A DNA stretch of 64,000 bases from Rhodalgimonas zhirmunskyi (GCA_030848925.1 JANFFA010000002.1:638162-702161), one strand, 5' to 3'; shown: positions 16,487 through 25,500, counted from the stretch's first letter. Translations and numbers: made by a program. The notes: generated from the letters alone by a model not told the origin.

Positions 16487-16906
16487 TTAGCCAGCCACGC
16501 GTTCGGATCTACGGTGATAGGATAAAGCCGCCCGGATCAGGAGTGCCAGAGACTCCTTATCTGGGCGGCTCTTTTCTTCGAACAGTACGGCACGACGCCC
16601 TTCAAAGCGCATGCTCTTCGGAGCGAGTGGGCGAAAATCTTCGATCAAGCTTGTGCGGCAATGCACGAAAAGCGCGGGTTCGCCGGTTTTGGTCATTCCC
16701 AGTCTGATCGTGCTGCCCGCGCCCGATGGGGTGAGGTAGGCTGGCTGGCCCCATCGTAAGGCCTCTTTCAAAGGGCCTATATCCGGACTCCCGTTGGCGA
16801 TCTCGAATATCAGGCGGCGTATGCCGAACAAAATGTCTTGCGCGGACGTGGGGAAGCTGTCGAAGACCGCCGCGACCTCGGGCGTCATGTCGGGCGCGCA
16901 GTTCAT
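16487..16906 (-). CDS. DUF1801 domain protein
   Basis: A 139-aa protein with EALRWGQPAYLTPSGAGSTIRLGMTK, typical of the DUF1801/YdhG-like fold, and a C-terminal helix LALLIRAALSYHRR. No enzymatic function is established. ATG at 16906 overlaps the stop of the AraC-type gene upstream (ATGA), so the two are translationally coupled and probably work together. A long inverted repeat (16526-16570) lies inside its 3' coding region. Confidence 0.82.
   Translation of the reverse strand: MNCAPDMTPEVAAVFDSFPTSAQDILFGIRRLIFEIANGSPDIGPLKEALRWGQPAYLTPSGAGSTIRLGMTKTGEPALFVHCRTSLIEDFRPLAPKSMRFEGRRAVLFEEKSRPDKESLALLIRAALSYHRRSERVAG
16526..16578 (+). terminator. strong rho-independent terminator on the plus strand
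   Basis: The arms 16526-16544 and 16552-16570 pair over 19 positions with one G-T wobble and one mismatch, around a 7-nt loop, and CTTTTCTT follows. It lies antisense within the 3' end of the DUF1801 gene. It could end the lysE-racemase message, which stops 166 nt upstream, or a short RNA begun at the FNR-type site. Confidence 0.75.
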
Positions 16907-17751
16907 GCCGGCTTCAACGGAAGGCAGATGTCGGTCACCAATTCCGCTGGCGGCACATCGCGTGGGGTGTTGTGATAATACTCGAACGCCGGTGCATCGG
17001 CCGGGTCGCGCCCCGATTCGGGAAGCCACGTGCCGTAGAGATGGTCATAGCCTCGGTGCAACTCTGCATAGGGCCCAGTGAACCGCAGTCTCGCCACCTC
17101 ACCCTTGGGCAGATCTATCACCTCCATCCCGTCGGGCAATTCCGCGCCGGAGGCCAGTTCGAATCCGGCATAGGACCGCAGGTCTTCGGCCGGCACTGAC
17201 CCGGGATCGTCGAGATAGACCCCGATCATCGCCCGCACCTGCGGGAACAGGCCGCGCGCGCCGATTATGGCGCCTGCCTTCTCGAATGCGCGGCCCACCT
17301 CGATATAGGGCCCCTTGTGGGCGATGGCAGCAAGGTGGCGGGCGGGGGCAGGTTCGATCACGATCTCATACATCTCGGGCTCTCCATTGCGGTGCATAAG
17401 GGCGGGGTGGTCTTCCCGCCCGTTTTCACGAAAGGCACCCGGGGTCATGCCATAAGCCGCCTTGAAGGCGCGACCAAAGCTTTGCACCGAAGGATATCCG
17501 ACCTTGGTCGCGATCTCTTCGATCGGCATCGCATCACGGGCCAGCCAACACGCCGCCCGGTTCAGCCGGATACGGCGGACGGCCTGCGCGCAGGTCTCGC
17601 CGGTCATGGCGCGAAAAACACGGTGCCAATGAAATCGGCTCATCGCCGCTACATCGGCCAGCGCATCCAGTGAAAGATCGGCGTCCGGATGTGCGTGGAT
17701 ATGCTCCAGCACGCGTAGCATCCGCTTCTCATAATCACCGCGCATCGGCAT
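16903..17751 (-). CDS. AraC-family regulator with GyrI-like effector domain
   Basis: A 282-aa protein. Residues about 1-115 form the AraC DNA-binding domain (LSLDALADVAAMSRFHWHRVFRAMTGET and EIATKVGYPSVQSFGRAFKAAYGMTPGAFREN). The C-terminal half (MYEIVIEPAPARHLAAIAHKGPY onward) is a GyrI-like ligand-binding domain. ATG at 17751 is chosen because AAAGGA lies 5 nt upstream; a TTG 45 nt further up is possible. It is coupled to the DUF1801 gene by a 4-nt overlap. Confidence 0.9.
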   Translation of the reverse strand: MPMRGDYEKRMLRVLEHIHAHPDADLSLDALADVAAMSRFHWHRVFRAMTGETCAQAVRRIRLNRAACWLARDAMPIEEIATKVGYPSVQSFGRAFKAAYGMTPGAFRENGREDHPALMHRNGEPEMYEIVIEPAPARHLAAIAHKGPYIEVGRAFEKAGAIIGARGLFPQVRAMIGVYLDDPGSVPAEDLRSYAGFELASGAELPDGMEVIDLPKGEVARLRFTGPYAELHRGYDHLYGTWLPESGRDPADAPAFEYYHNTPRDVPPAELVTDICLPLKPA

Positions 17752-17814
17752 GAAGGTCCTTTCGTGGGCCATTGGTGCCATGGGGGCGGTGAACAAATCT
17801 TGCCGACTTGGCCT

Positions 17815-18111
17815 TCAGGGCAGGAAAAGTCGCGACGCCGCGGATCCGAGCACGAGGATGTAGCCCGCATAAAGGCACAACTCGTCGAACCGACGCCAGA
17901 TTGCCACCTCCCTCTCGCGGTTGCGGGTCAGTTCCTCGCCCACGCGATCGAGCGCGCGTTTGTCACCGCTTTCGCCGCGCCGCGCCACGATGTCACGCAG
18001 CCGTTGCAGCCGTTTTTTGCGTTTGTTCAGCGAAAGCACAGGCACGGCCAGAACGGCTATGCCCGCGAAAGAAGCCGCATTCTGCCACCAAAGGATATGG
18101 TCCGGGGTCAT
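17815..18111 (-). CDS. small membrane protein, third gene of the XRE operon
   Basis: A 98-aa protein with a hydrophobic segment at each end (about residues 11-28 and 80-95) and a strongly charged middle (LNKRKKRLQRLRDIVARRGESGDKRALDRVG) that is probably helical. No family recognised. It starts 6 nt after the XRE gene stop, so it belongs to the three-gene operon beginning at 18861. Confidence 0.6.
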   Translation of the reverse strand: MTPDHILWWQNAASFAGIAVLAVPVLSLNKRKKRLQRLRDIVARRGESGDKRALDRVGEELTRNREREVAIWRRFDELCLYAGYILVLGSAASRLFLP

Positions 18112-18117
18112 GCCCCG

Positions 18118-18450
18118 TCAGCCCAGCATCGCCATCGAGATGAAGTCGTTGTTGCGGGCATCTGCCGACTGGTCCTCGGGGACGAATTCGATCCGGGGCC
18201 GGGCGTTGCAGGCACGGGCATAGCGCACGATGGTTTCGGTCGAGGGGATCGGCCCGGTGGCGGATTCGACCTTGGAAATATGCGATTGGCTCAGGCCCGA
18301 GGCCTTCTGCACATCGGTCTGTGTCAACCCGGCGGATTTGCGAAGCGCGCGCAGCGCAGCGGCCAAATTGGCCTTGGCCTCGTGCTTGTCCATCTGCTCG
18401 GCCAAGCCGGGGCTGGCCTTCAGGATGCGCTCTCTCAGCTTTTCGCTCAT
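18118..18450 (-). CDS. XRE-family helix-turn-helix regulator
   Basis: A 110-aa protein with a central Cro/CI-type helix-turn-helix, ALRALRKSAGLTQTDVQKAS followed by GLSQSHISKVE (residues about 34-63), and a short C-terminal tail. This layout is common for antitoxins and for small autoregulators. It starts 9 nt after the stop of the 133-aa unknown gene. An AT-rich palindromic region at the operon's start is a likely operator for it. Confidence 0.85.
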   Translation of the reverse strand: MSEKLRERILKASPGLAEQMDKHEAKANLAAALRALRKSAGLTQTDVQKASGLSQSHISKVESATGPIPSTETIVRYARACNARPRIEFVPEDQSADARNNDFISMAMLG

Positions 18451-18459
18451 GTCGTTTCC

Positions 18460-18861
18460 TCAACTTTCCCAAGCGGGATTGATCAGCCCGCGGTGCTTGC
18501 GCACCAATTTGCGTGCGGCCTGACAACAGGCAGCCAGATTGGCGCCTTGCGGGATCGGCCCGTGCATCATCGCGCCGGGCTGCTTTGCCGCCCCAGTTGC
18601 GGCCTGATGATCCAGCGAAACGATCAGCCGATGACTGCCGCAGCCCGGGATGGCCATCGCGAATACCTCGTAGCGCAGGTCATAGACACCGCAGCGTTCG
18701 TCGGCGTCAGGGTCGTTTTCGCAAAGCTCGGTGTCGAGCCGCAGAATGTTTTCGCGGCAGCTTTCGGATAAGCGCATGATCGCTTCGAAAATCTCATCCT
18801 CGAAATCCTCCGGCTCGTGCACCTCGCGGTTCACATATCGTGTATATATATCATGATGCAT
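18460..18861 (-). CDS. hypothetical protein upstream of the XRE regulator
   Basis: A 133-aa, acidic-to-neutral protein: MHHDIYTRYVNREVHEPEDF, a cysteine-bearing middle (LCENDPDADERCGVYDLRYEVFAMAIPGCGSHRLIV) and a basic C-terminus (CCQAARKLVRKHRGL). It is unlike RelE or other toxins I know, but its place directly before a small XRE gene mimics toxin-first systems such as HigBA. The start codon lies inside an AT-rich palindromic stretch with no clear ribosome-binding site, so the true start may be internal. Confidence 0.55.
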   Translation of the reverse strand: MHHDIYTRYVNREVHEPEDFEDEIFEAIMRLSESCRENILRLDTELCENDPDADERCGVYDLRYEVFAMAIPGCGSHRLIVSLDHQAATGAAKQPGAMMHGPIPQGANLAACCQAARKLVRKHRGLINPAWES

Positions 18862-18879
18862 ATTAATTCAAGTATATAC
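18842..18879. promoter_or_regulatory. AT-rich palindromic operator region
   Basis: GTATATA (18842-18848) and TATATAC (18873-18879) form an inverted repeat; the right element is itself the palindrome GTATATAC. The stretch stands out in GC-rich surroundings, overlaps the start of the minus-strand operon, and faces accA. Autoregulation by the XRE protein is the likely use. Confidence 0.4.
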
Positions 18880-18964
18880 TCCGGAAGTGCTGTAATGCCG
18901 AGGGTAGTTGCATCATGCGCCCCAATCAATATATGCCCCGGATAGGGCGATTAAGGGCGATGAG

Positions 18965-19927
18965 ATGACCAATTACCTCGACTTCGAAAGACCGCTGGCC
19001 GAAATCGAAGGCAAGGCCGAAGAGTTGCGCGCGATGGCGCGGGCGAATGAGGAGATGGATATCGAAACCGAGGCGGCCGCGCTCGACAAGAAAGCGCGCG
19101 AACTGCTGGTCGATCTCTATTCCAAGCTGACGCCTTGGCGGAAGTGCCAGGTGGCACGCCATCCCCAGCGCCCGCATTGCCGCGATTACATCGCAGCGCT
19201 CTTTACCGAATACACGCCACTGGCCGGGGATCGCAACTTTGCCGACGATCACGCCGTGATGGGCGGTTTGGCCCGGTTCGAGGATCAGCCCGTCGTCGTC
19301 ATCGGCCATGAGAAGGGCCACGACACAAAGTCGCGCATTCTGCACAATTTCGGCATGGCGCGGCCCGAAGGCTATCGCAAGGCCGTGCGCTTGATGGAAC
19401 TGGCCGACAAGTTCGGCCTGCCGGTGATCACGCTGGTCGACACCGCCGGGGCCTATCCCGGCAAAGGCGCGGAAGAGCGTGGCCAGTCCGAGGCGATCGC
19501 CCGCAGCACAGAAAAATGTCTTCAAATCGGCGTGCCGCTGATTTCGATCATCATCGGCGAGGGCGGCTCGGGCGGGGCTGTGGCCTTTGCGACCGCGGAT
19601 CGCGTCGCCATGCTTGAACACTCGATCTATTCGGTGATTTCGCCCGAAGGCTGCGCTTCGATCCTGTGGAAAGATGCCGAGAAGATGCGCGAAGCCGCCG
19701 AGGCGCTTCGCCTGACGGCACAGGATCTGGCGGAACTGGGCGTGAACGATCGCGTCATTCCCGAACCGATGGGTGGCGCACATCGTGATCCGCAGGCTGC
19801 GATCAAAGCCGTGGGCGCGGCGCTGGGCGGTATGCTGGCCGAGCTTGAGGGCAAATCGGCCAAGAAGCTGATCAAGGATCGGCGGAAGAAATTCCTCGAT
19901 CTTGGGTCCAAGGGCCTCGCTGCCTGA
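18965..19927 (+). CDS. accA: acetyl-CoA carboxylase carboxyltransferase alpha subunit
   Basis: A 320-aa protein, normal for AccA, starting [20 protein letters not shown]. Family motifs: [48 protein letters not shown], the [22 protein letters not shown] block that binds acetyl-CoA, and [13 protein letters not shown]. With AccD it transfers carboxyl from biotin to acetyl-CoA for fatty-acid synthesis. ATG at 18965 is chosen over a longer frame. accB, accC and accD are not in the window. Confidence 0.97.
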   Translation: MTNYLDFERPLAEIEGKAEELRAMARANEEMDIETEAAALDKKARELLVDLYSKLTPWRKCQVARHPQRPHCRDYIAALFTEYTPLAGDRNFADDHAVMGGLARFEDQPVVVIGHEKGHDTKSRILHNFGMARPEGYRKAVRLMELADKFGLPVITLVDTAGAYPGKGAEERGQSEAIARSTEKCLQIGVPLISIIIGEGGSGGAVAFATADRVAMLEHSIYSVISPEGCASILWKDAEKMREAAEALRLTAQDLAELGVNDRVIPEPMGGAHRDPQAAIKAVGAALGGMLAELEGKSAKKLIKDRRKKFLDLGSKGLAA

Positions 19928-20022
19928 CGGGTATTGCATACTACGGCACACTGATTTCCTCTTTCCCTTGGGGCAGGGCATGCGCTAAACGCTTTGCGAC
20001 CGTTCAGCCGCAGGAGAGCCCC

Positions 20023-21531
20023 ATGGCCCGGATTACCGAGGAACACCTGATCGAGAGCATCGCCGAGGCGTTGCAATTCATTTCCTACTATCATCCGGCC
20101 GATTTCATCGAGGCCATGACCCGCGCGTGGGAGCGCGAGCAAAACCCCGGCGCCAAAGCGGCGATGGCACAGATCCTCGTCAATTCGCGCATGTGCGCCA
20201 TGGGCCACCGCCCGATTTGTCAGGACACCGGTGCCGCGAACATTCACGTGCGTATCGGCGTCGAGGCCCCGATCGCGTTCAAACGCTCATTGCAGGAAAT
20301 CTGTGACGAAGGCACGCGGCAGGGCTATTTGCGCGACACCAACCCGCTGCGCGCTTCTGTTGTGGTCGATCCCTTCGATACACGGAAAAACTCGGGCGAT
20401 AACACGCCTTGCATGTTGAGTGTCGAGATGGTCGCGGGTGACAAGATCGACGTCGAAGTCGCGGCCAAGGGCGGCGGGTCCGAGAACAAGTCGAAATTCA
20501 CCACCCTGAATCCGTCGGGCAATGTGGCGGATTGGGTCGTCGAAACCGTCGAAGGTCTTGGCGCGGGCTGGTGCCCGCCGGGTATCCTCGGCATCGGTGT
20601 GGGCGGCAATGCCGACCGGGTAATGGCGCTGGCCAAGCAGGCGCTGAACGAACCGATCGACATGCAGGATCTGCTGCGCCGTGGTCCGCAGAACGCGACC
20701 GAAGAGCTGCGTGTGGAGATCTATGAACGGGTCAATGCGCTGGGCATCGGTGCGCAGGGCCTTGGCGGTGTGACGACCGTGCTGGACGTGAAAGTGGCAA
20801 GCTGGCCGACCCATGCGGCGTCGCTCCCGGTCGGGCTGATCCCCAACTGCGCTGCGACGCGCCACGCGCATTTTTCATTGGATGGATCTGGACCTGCGGT
20901 GTTTACGCCGCCGTCGATGGATGTCTATCCCGATATTCTGCTTGATGCCGCCGGGGCGCAGGCGACGAAACTGGACCTCGACAACCTGACGGATGATGTT
21001 GTGGCCTCTCTCACCCCGGGTCAAACGCTGCTTCTGTCCGGCACGCTCTATACCGGGCGCGATGCGGCGCATAAGCGGATGATCGACATGCTGGATCGTG
21101 GTGAGGAGCTGCCCGTCGACCTGAAGGGCAAGGCGATTTATTACGTCGGCCCGGTCGACGCCGTGGGCGACGAGGCCATCGGCCCCGCAGGCCCCACCAC
21201 ATCGACCCGGATGGACAAGTTTACCGACCGAATTCTGGCTGATACCGGCCTGAAGGTGATGGTCGGCAAGGCCGAGCGCGGGCCTGTGGCGCTGGAAGCG
21301 ATCGCCCGGCACAAGGCGGCCTACCTGATCGCCGTTGGCGGTGCGGCCTATCTTGTCTCGAAGGCGATCAAGGCGGCGAAGCCGGTGGCGTTCGAGGATC
21401 TGGGCATGGAAGCGATCTATGAGTTGAAGGTCGAGGATATGCCGGTGACGGTGGCCGTGGATACGGACGGGAATTCGATCCACAAGAGCGGCCCGGCAGA
21501 GTGGAAGAAGAAGTTGGCCGAGCCGGCCTGA
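20023..21531 (+). CDS. fumA: class I fumarate hydratase, [4Fe-4S]
   Basis: A 502-aa class I fumarase of the single-chain FumA type, hydrating fumarate to L-malate in the TCA cycle. The iron-sulfur cysteines are likely C66 (GHRPICQDTG), C184 (GAGWCPPGILGIGVGGN) and C276 (LIPNCAATRH). LGGVTTVLDVK and PAGPTTSTRMDKFTDRI are further family blocks, the last in the C-terminal beta domain. The cluster makes such enzymes oxygen- and superoxide-sensitive. A GGAGAG site precedes the ATG. Confidence 0.96.
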   Translation: MARITEEHLIESIAEALQFISYYHPADFIEAMTRAWEREQNPGAKAAMAQILVNSRMCAMGHRPICQDTGAANIHVRIGVEAPIAFKRSLQEICDEGTRQGYLRDTNPLRASVVVDPFDTRKNSGDNTPCMLSVEMVAGDKIDVEVAAKGGGSENKSKFTTLNPSGNVADWVVETVEGLGAGWCPPGILGIGVGGNADRVMALAKQALNEPIDMQDLLRRGPQNATEELRVEIYERVNALGIGAQGLGGVTTVLDVKVASWPTHAASLPVGLIPNCAATRHAHFSLDGSGPAVFTPPSMDVYPDILLDAAGAQATKLDLDNLTDDVVASLTPGQTLLLSGTLYTGRDAAHKRMIDMLDRGEELPVDLKGKAIYYVGPVDAVGDEAIGPAGPTTSTRMDKFTDRILADTGLKVMVGKAERGPVALEAIARHKAAYLIAVGGAAYLVSKAIKAAKPVAFEDLGMEAIYELKVEDMPVTVAVDTDGNSIHKSGPAEWKKKLAEPA

Positions 21532-21565
21532 GTTCGGCGCCCCCTCGGCCAACCACACAATAGGA

Positions 21566-21601
21566 AACACGTCAGAGATGACATTTCATTTTTGACGTGT
21601 T
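21566..21601. terminator. inverted repeat between fumarase and cysQ
   Basis: AACACGTCA (21566-21574) and TGACGTGTT (21593-21601) are exact complements with an 18-nt loop, in the gap between convergent genes. No strong T-run follows on either side, so termination is only probable. Confidence 0.4.
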
Positions 21602-21684
21602 GGCCCGTTTGTCCGATGTTTCTGCTGAGTAATGTTCAGGTGTGGGACTGGTGCTGACGAAATGGCGATAGGCTGAGCCTTCAG

Positions 21685-22461
21685 TCAGGCCAGCGCTGCC
21701 CTCATCTCGGCATGGACCGCGCGCGAAGCGGCAAGCACTCCGGCCACTTTGGGGCGGGCGTTGTTGAAGCGCAGCGGCGCACCGTAGCGATCAGTTACCA
21801 CCGCGCCCGCTTCCGCCATGATCAGCGCGCCTGCGGCGATATCCCATTCCCAGCTGTCGCGAAGCGTGATCATCGCGTCATAACGCCCTTCGGCCACAAG
21901 GCAGAGCCGATAGGCCAACGACGGGCGGTAAACCCGGTCGATATCCGGGACCACGCCACCTTTCCAGAAGCGCGGTTGCAGTACCGGCTTGGCCGCGAGC
22001 ACCGTCGCGCGATCCAGCCCCGGTTTCAAAGCCGTTTTGATAGGGGTGCCGTTCAGTTTCGCGCCACCGCCATACGTTGCCGTATACAGCTTGTCGAGCA
22101 GGGGCAGATAGACCACCCCGGCCTGCACGAGACCGTTCCGAACGACCGCAAGCGCATGCGCGAACGTGCGGCCGCCTTCCATGAAGCTGCGCGTTCCATC
22201 GAGCGGATCAATCACGAAGACCGTTTCGGCCTCAAGGCGCGCCTCGTTGTCCTCGCTTTCCTCGGACAGCCAGCCATAATCGGGCCGCGCTGCGCGCAGC
22301 CGTTCCTCGAGCATCCGGTTTACAGCCAGATCGCATTCCGTTACCGGCCCGGCGTTATCGGGCTTCTCCCAGCTTTGCGCCGTCGCACCCGAGTAGGTGC
22401 GCGCGATCCGGCCCGCTTCCTGCGCGGCCTCGACTAACAGGGCAAGATCAGTTTCCGGCAA
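21685..22461 (-). CDS. cysQ: inositol-monophosphatase-family phosphatase, CysQ type
   Basis: A 258-aa Li-sensitive-phosphatase-fold enzyme with metal-binding blocks WLSEESEDN, the signature FVIDPLDGTRSFMEGG and WEWDIAAGALIMAEAGAVVTD. In Rhodobacteraceae this length and sequence is usually called 3'(2'),5'-bisphosphate nucleotidase (recycling PAP from sulfate assimilation); a general inositol or sugar phosphatase is the alternative. It appears to start with TTG at 22461, after AGGGG, inside the 3' end of pmbA, so it is translationally coupled to it. Confidence 0.8.
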   Translation of the reverse strand: MPETDLALLVEAAQEAGRIARTYSGATAQSWEKPDNAGPVTECDLAVNRMLEERLRAARPDYGWLSEESEDNEARLEAETVFVIDPLDGTRSFMEGGRTFAHALAVVRNGLVQAGVVYLPLLDKLYTATYGGGAKLNGTPIKTALKPGLDRATVLAAKPVLQPRFWKGGVVPDIDRVYRPSLAYRLCLVAEGRYDAMITLRDSWEWDIAAGALIMAEAGAVVTDRYGAPLRFNNARPKVAGVLAASRAVHAEMRAALA

Positions 22462-23800
22462 GCGTCATCCCCTCGACCAGGATCGAGGGCACCACCCGCG
22501 AAAGCCATGGCCGCGCGTCATTTGCGGGCGTCATGGCGAGGAACATCTCGCGCAGGTTCCCCGCGATCGTGCATTCGTTGACGGGATAGGCAATCTCGCC
22601 GTTTTCGATCCAGAAACCCGACGCGCCACGCGAATAATCCCCCGTGGTGGGGTTGATCGTTGTCCCGATCATCGAGGTCACCAAAAGCCCGGTGCCGATC
22701 TCGGCCATCAGATCCTCGCGGGTCTTTTCGCCTTGGGTCAGCGCCACGTTCCACGTGCTGGGCGAGGGACCCGCGCCGGCTCCCCGCGCGGCGTTTCCGG
22801 TGCTCTCCATCCCCAGCTTGCGGGCATTGGCCAGGTCGAGCGTCCAGCCCGTCAGCACACCCTTGTCGACAACCGCACGTTGGCGTGTCGGCAACCCTTC
22901 GGCATCGAACGGACGAGAGCCGGTTGCGCGGGGGCGGTGCGGATCTTCGATCACCGAAAGCCCCTCGGGAAGGATCCGCTCGCCCAAAGCATCGCGAAGG
23001 AAGGACGATCCGCGCGCCACCATCGCGCCGTTCACCGCAGAAAGCAGATGCCCCACAAGCGAGGACGAGACGCGTTCGTCATAGATCACCGGAAAAGCGC
23101 CGGTTGGCGGCTTGCGCGCGCCCAGCGCGGCAACGGCGCGTTCGCCAGCGCATCGACCAATATCTTCGGCACTGCGCAGGTCGGATTGGAAAATCCGGCT
23201 ATCACCATCGTGATCGCGCTCCATCCCAAGGCCCTCACCCGCAATCGCGACAGCATAAAGCGACCGGTCCGAGCGGGCATACCCACCCGAGAAGCCGTTC
23301 GTTGCCGCCAGCCAGACAGTGCGGCGCGAATATCCGGCGGAAGCCGATTGCACTTGGCTCACACCGGCTACGGCGAGCGTGGCGGCTTCAGCGCGACGGG
23401 CATCCTCTTCCAGCGCGATTGGAGCAGGCTCTGGCGTGGGGTCGCAGAGTTCAAGTGAATCCGCATCCCAATCGGTGACAAGCTGTTCGGGGTCGGCAAG
23501 GCCGATATAGGGATCTTCCGGCGCCTCGCGCGCCATGGCGACGGCGCGCTCGGCCATCGCATAAAGGGTTTCGGGCCGGGTATCAGAGGAAGACACGACA
23601 GCCTGCCGTTTCCCGACGAACACCCGCAGCCCAAGGTCCGTCCCCTCGCTGCGCTCGGCCTGTTCCAGCGTGCCGCCACGCACGTCGATGGCGATCGAGG
23701 TGCCGGACAGGGCCATGGCGTCCGCTGCGTCGGCACCCGCGCGGCGTGCGGCGACAAGGGCGGCGTTGGCCAAGGGTTCAAGCTCTCTGGGGTCGGACAT
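22448..23800 (-). CDS. pmbA: TldD/PmbA-family metalloprotease-related protein PmbA
   Basis: A 450-aa TldD/PmbA-family protein from MSDPRELEPLANAALVAARR. Visible features are the GTDLGLRVFVGKRQAVVSSSD core and the C-terminal segment TGDYSRGASGFWIENGEIAYPVNECTIAGNL. With TldD, PmbA degrades or matures small peptides such as CcdA and microcin B17. This subunit lacks the HExxxH motif carried by TldD. tldD is not in the window. The frame 54 nt further upstream is not conserved, so 23800 is the start. Confidence 0.93.
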   Translation of the reverse strand: MSDPRELEPLANAALVAARRAGADAADAMALSGTSIAIDVRGGTLEQAERSEGTDLGLRVFVGKRQAVVSSSDTRPETLYAMAERAVAMAREAPEDPYIGLADPEQLVTDWDADSLELCDPTPEPAPIALEEDARRAEAATLAVAGVSQVQSASAGYSRRTVWLAATNGFSGGYARSDRSLYAVAIAGEGLGMERDHDGDSRIFQSDLRSAEDIGRCAGERAVAALGARKPPTGAFPVIYDERVSSSLVGHLLSAVNGAMVARGSSFLRDALGERILPEGLSVIEDPHRPRATGSRPFDAEGLPTRQRAVVDKGVLTGWTLDLANARKLGMESTGNAARGAGAGPSPSTWNVALTQGEKTREDLMAEIGTGLLVTSMIGTTINPTTGDYSRGASGFWIENGEIAYPVNECTIAGNLREMFLAMTPANDARPWLSRVVPSILVEGMTLAGN

Positions 23801-23870
23801 GCACGCTCTCCTTCGGTTCGCTGTTGAGGTAGACCTCAAGTCGCAGCGGTGCAAGGGTCAGGCGGAACGG

Positions 23871-23901
23871 AAAAGGGCCGGCGCGCATAGCACCGGCCCT
23901 T
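23871..23901 (-). terminator. intrinsic terminator after the first DUF2125 gene
   Basis: On the minus strand AAGGGCCGG (23901-23893) pairs exactly with CCGGCCCTT (23881-23873) and is followed by TTCC. It lies 20 nt past the stop at 23922. Confidence 0.8.
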
Positions 23902-23921
23902 AGGTCATCGATATAGCGGGC

Positions 23922-25439
23922 TTATCTCAGCCGCTGGCCATTCGCCGAAACGGACCCATCGGGCTTGATCTCGATCGTCGAGGTCAGCACGTCATCGCCC
24001 TCGCCGGGTTTCAGGATCATGCCGCTCATCATCCGCGCGCCCATGGCGTCTTCCTGACTCATCAGGCCAAGGCCGACAAGCTTGTCGATCAACGCGTTTG
24101 CGCCGGTCAGGGTCAGGTTCACAAGACCTTCGTTCACGGGGATGTCGGACATCATGATGTCAGGCATTCCCTTGAAGCTTATGGTCGCGTCGCCATTCAA
24201 CGACGCGCCTGCCGCAGCAAGCAGCAATTCCGAAACATTCACGTTGACCGGAAGCGCAGGCATGCCCTGAGGTCCACCTTCGTCCATCATTTTCTGGATG
24301 TTGAGCAGGTCGAAGTTGAGTATCATCGTGCCATCGGCCCGAAGGGCGAAGTTGGCCGGATCACGCGGCAGGCCCTGACCCGGATCAAACAGGTTCCAGA
24401 TTTCGTCATTCATGGTGAAATCCTTGAGCACCACCGTCAGGTTCATCGGTTGTGCCTCATCCGACTGCAGCAGCGGGACGCCAAGGCCCATTTCGACACC
24501 GTCGCCACGCATGCCGATCGGGAAGGGAATTTCCGCGCTTTCGATGTTGAATCCAAAGTTGCCGGTCGTGCCGCCGTAAGACAGGCCATCCGCCGAAAGC
24601 TTGGCAAAGAGGTCGTAGTCCTCAACCGAGGAAAGCTGGTTCATCTTGCCATCGGCCCCCATGTCCATCATCTGAGATGATGTGACAGAGGCGGCCTTGT
24701 ACTGCATGTCGATGCCAAGCCGCCCGTCACGCAATTGGTCCTGCGAGGCAAGCCAATTGATACCCTCGGAAGGCAGGATCATCTTGGTGACGGCCGTTGT
24801 TGGGCCTGAATTGCTGTCCGCCTGCACCTTGCCGCCTTCTTCGCCCGGAATGGCCAGAGTATAGAACATGCTATACCCCTGCATCTCGTTCGTAGACGTC
24901 ACATTGATGCTGTCGGAACCGTATTCCGCCACGCTATTCACCTTTCCGGCGAGCATTTTCAGCGTCGCCGTGGCGTTGTCTGCGGGCTGACCATCGACCG
25001 TGAGGGATTTCAGGGTGAACGTCATGCCCTGATGCGCCCAATCGGTGACAGTCCGCGAGGGATCGCCGGTCATCACGGCGGTCTGACCCATCAACTCGCC
25101 CTCGAGCGTGGCATCGAACTTGCCTTCGCCCTCCGCTTCGCCACCAAGGGTAACGGTGTAGGGCGTGGGATAGATCACGTTCACGGCACCGCCCTGACCG
25201 GGCTCTAGCCGCGGTCCGGGAAGGGTGATGTAACCCTTCACTTTGGGAAAATCGATCTGGATGCTCATCGTGCCGATCTGCAGCGCATCGCCATCAGGCG
25301 TCGCTTCGGCGCTGACAGGAAGTCCCATCGCCTTGATCTGGGCTTGCCAGCCTTTCCAGGCCTCGTCAGGCGTGAGGGCAAGCGCAGGGGCACCTGCTAG
25401 AATGGCGCAGATTGCCGTGCTGCGAAAAAGAAGCGACAT
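23922..25439 (-). CDS. DUF2125 secreted protein (paralogue 1)
   Basis: A 505-aa exported protein. Residues 1-22 are a signal peptide (MSLLFRSTAICAILAGAPALA, cut before LTPDEAW). The mature part is rich in short beta-like, polar-hydrophobic repeats with few charges. It ends with a segment conserved in the next gene (PGEGDDVLTSTIEI then SANGQRLR). This fits the roseobacter DUF2125 family, of unknown function. ATG at 25439 is chosen because the signal peptide begins there; the upstream 77 codons overlap the intergenic terminator and are not protein-like. It follows paralogue 2 with 136 nt between. Confidence 0.75.
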   Translation of the reverse strand: MSLLFRSTAICAILAGAPALALTPDEAWKGWQAQIKAMGLPVSAEATPDGDALQIGTMSIQIDFPKVKGYITLPGPRLEPGQGGAVNVIYPTPYTVTLGGEAEGEGKFDATLEGELMGQTAVMTGDPSRTVTDWAHQGMTFTLKSLTVDGQPADNATATLKMLAGKVNSVAEYGSDSINVTSTNEMQGYSMFYTLAIPGEEGGKVQADSNSGPTTAVTKMILPSEGINWLASQDQLRDGRLGIDMQYKAASVTSSQMMDMGADGKMNQLSSVEDYDLFAKLSADGLSYGGTTGNFGFNIESAEIPFPIGMRGDGVEMGLGVPLLQSDEAQPMNLTVVLKDFTMNDEIWNLFDPGQGLPRDPANFALRADGTMILNFDLLNIQKMMDEGGPQGMPALPVNVNVSELLLAAAGASLNGDATISFKGMPDIMMSDIPVNEGLVNLTLTGANALIDKLVGLGLMSQEDAMGARMMSGMILKPGEGDDVLTSTIEIKPDGSVSANGQRLR

Positions 25440-25500
25440 AAGGGGGTTCCTCCCGAAAACTATCAACGCTTCGGATGCTATCCCGGTGTATGGCAAAGGA

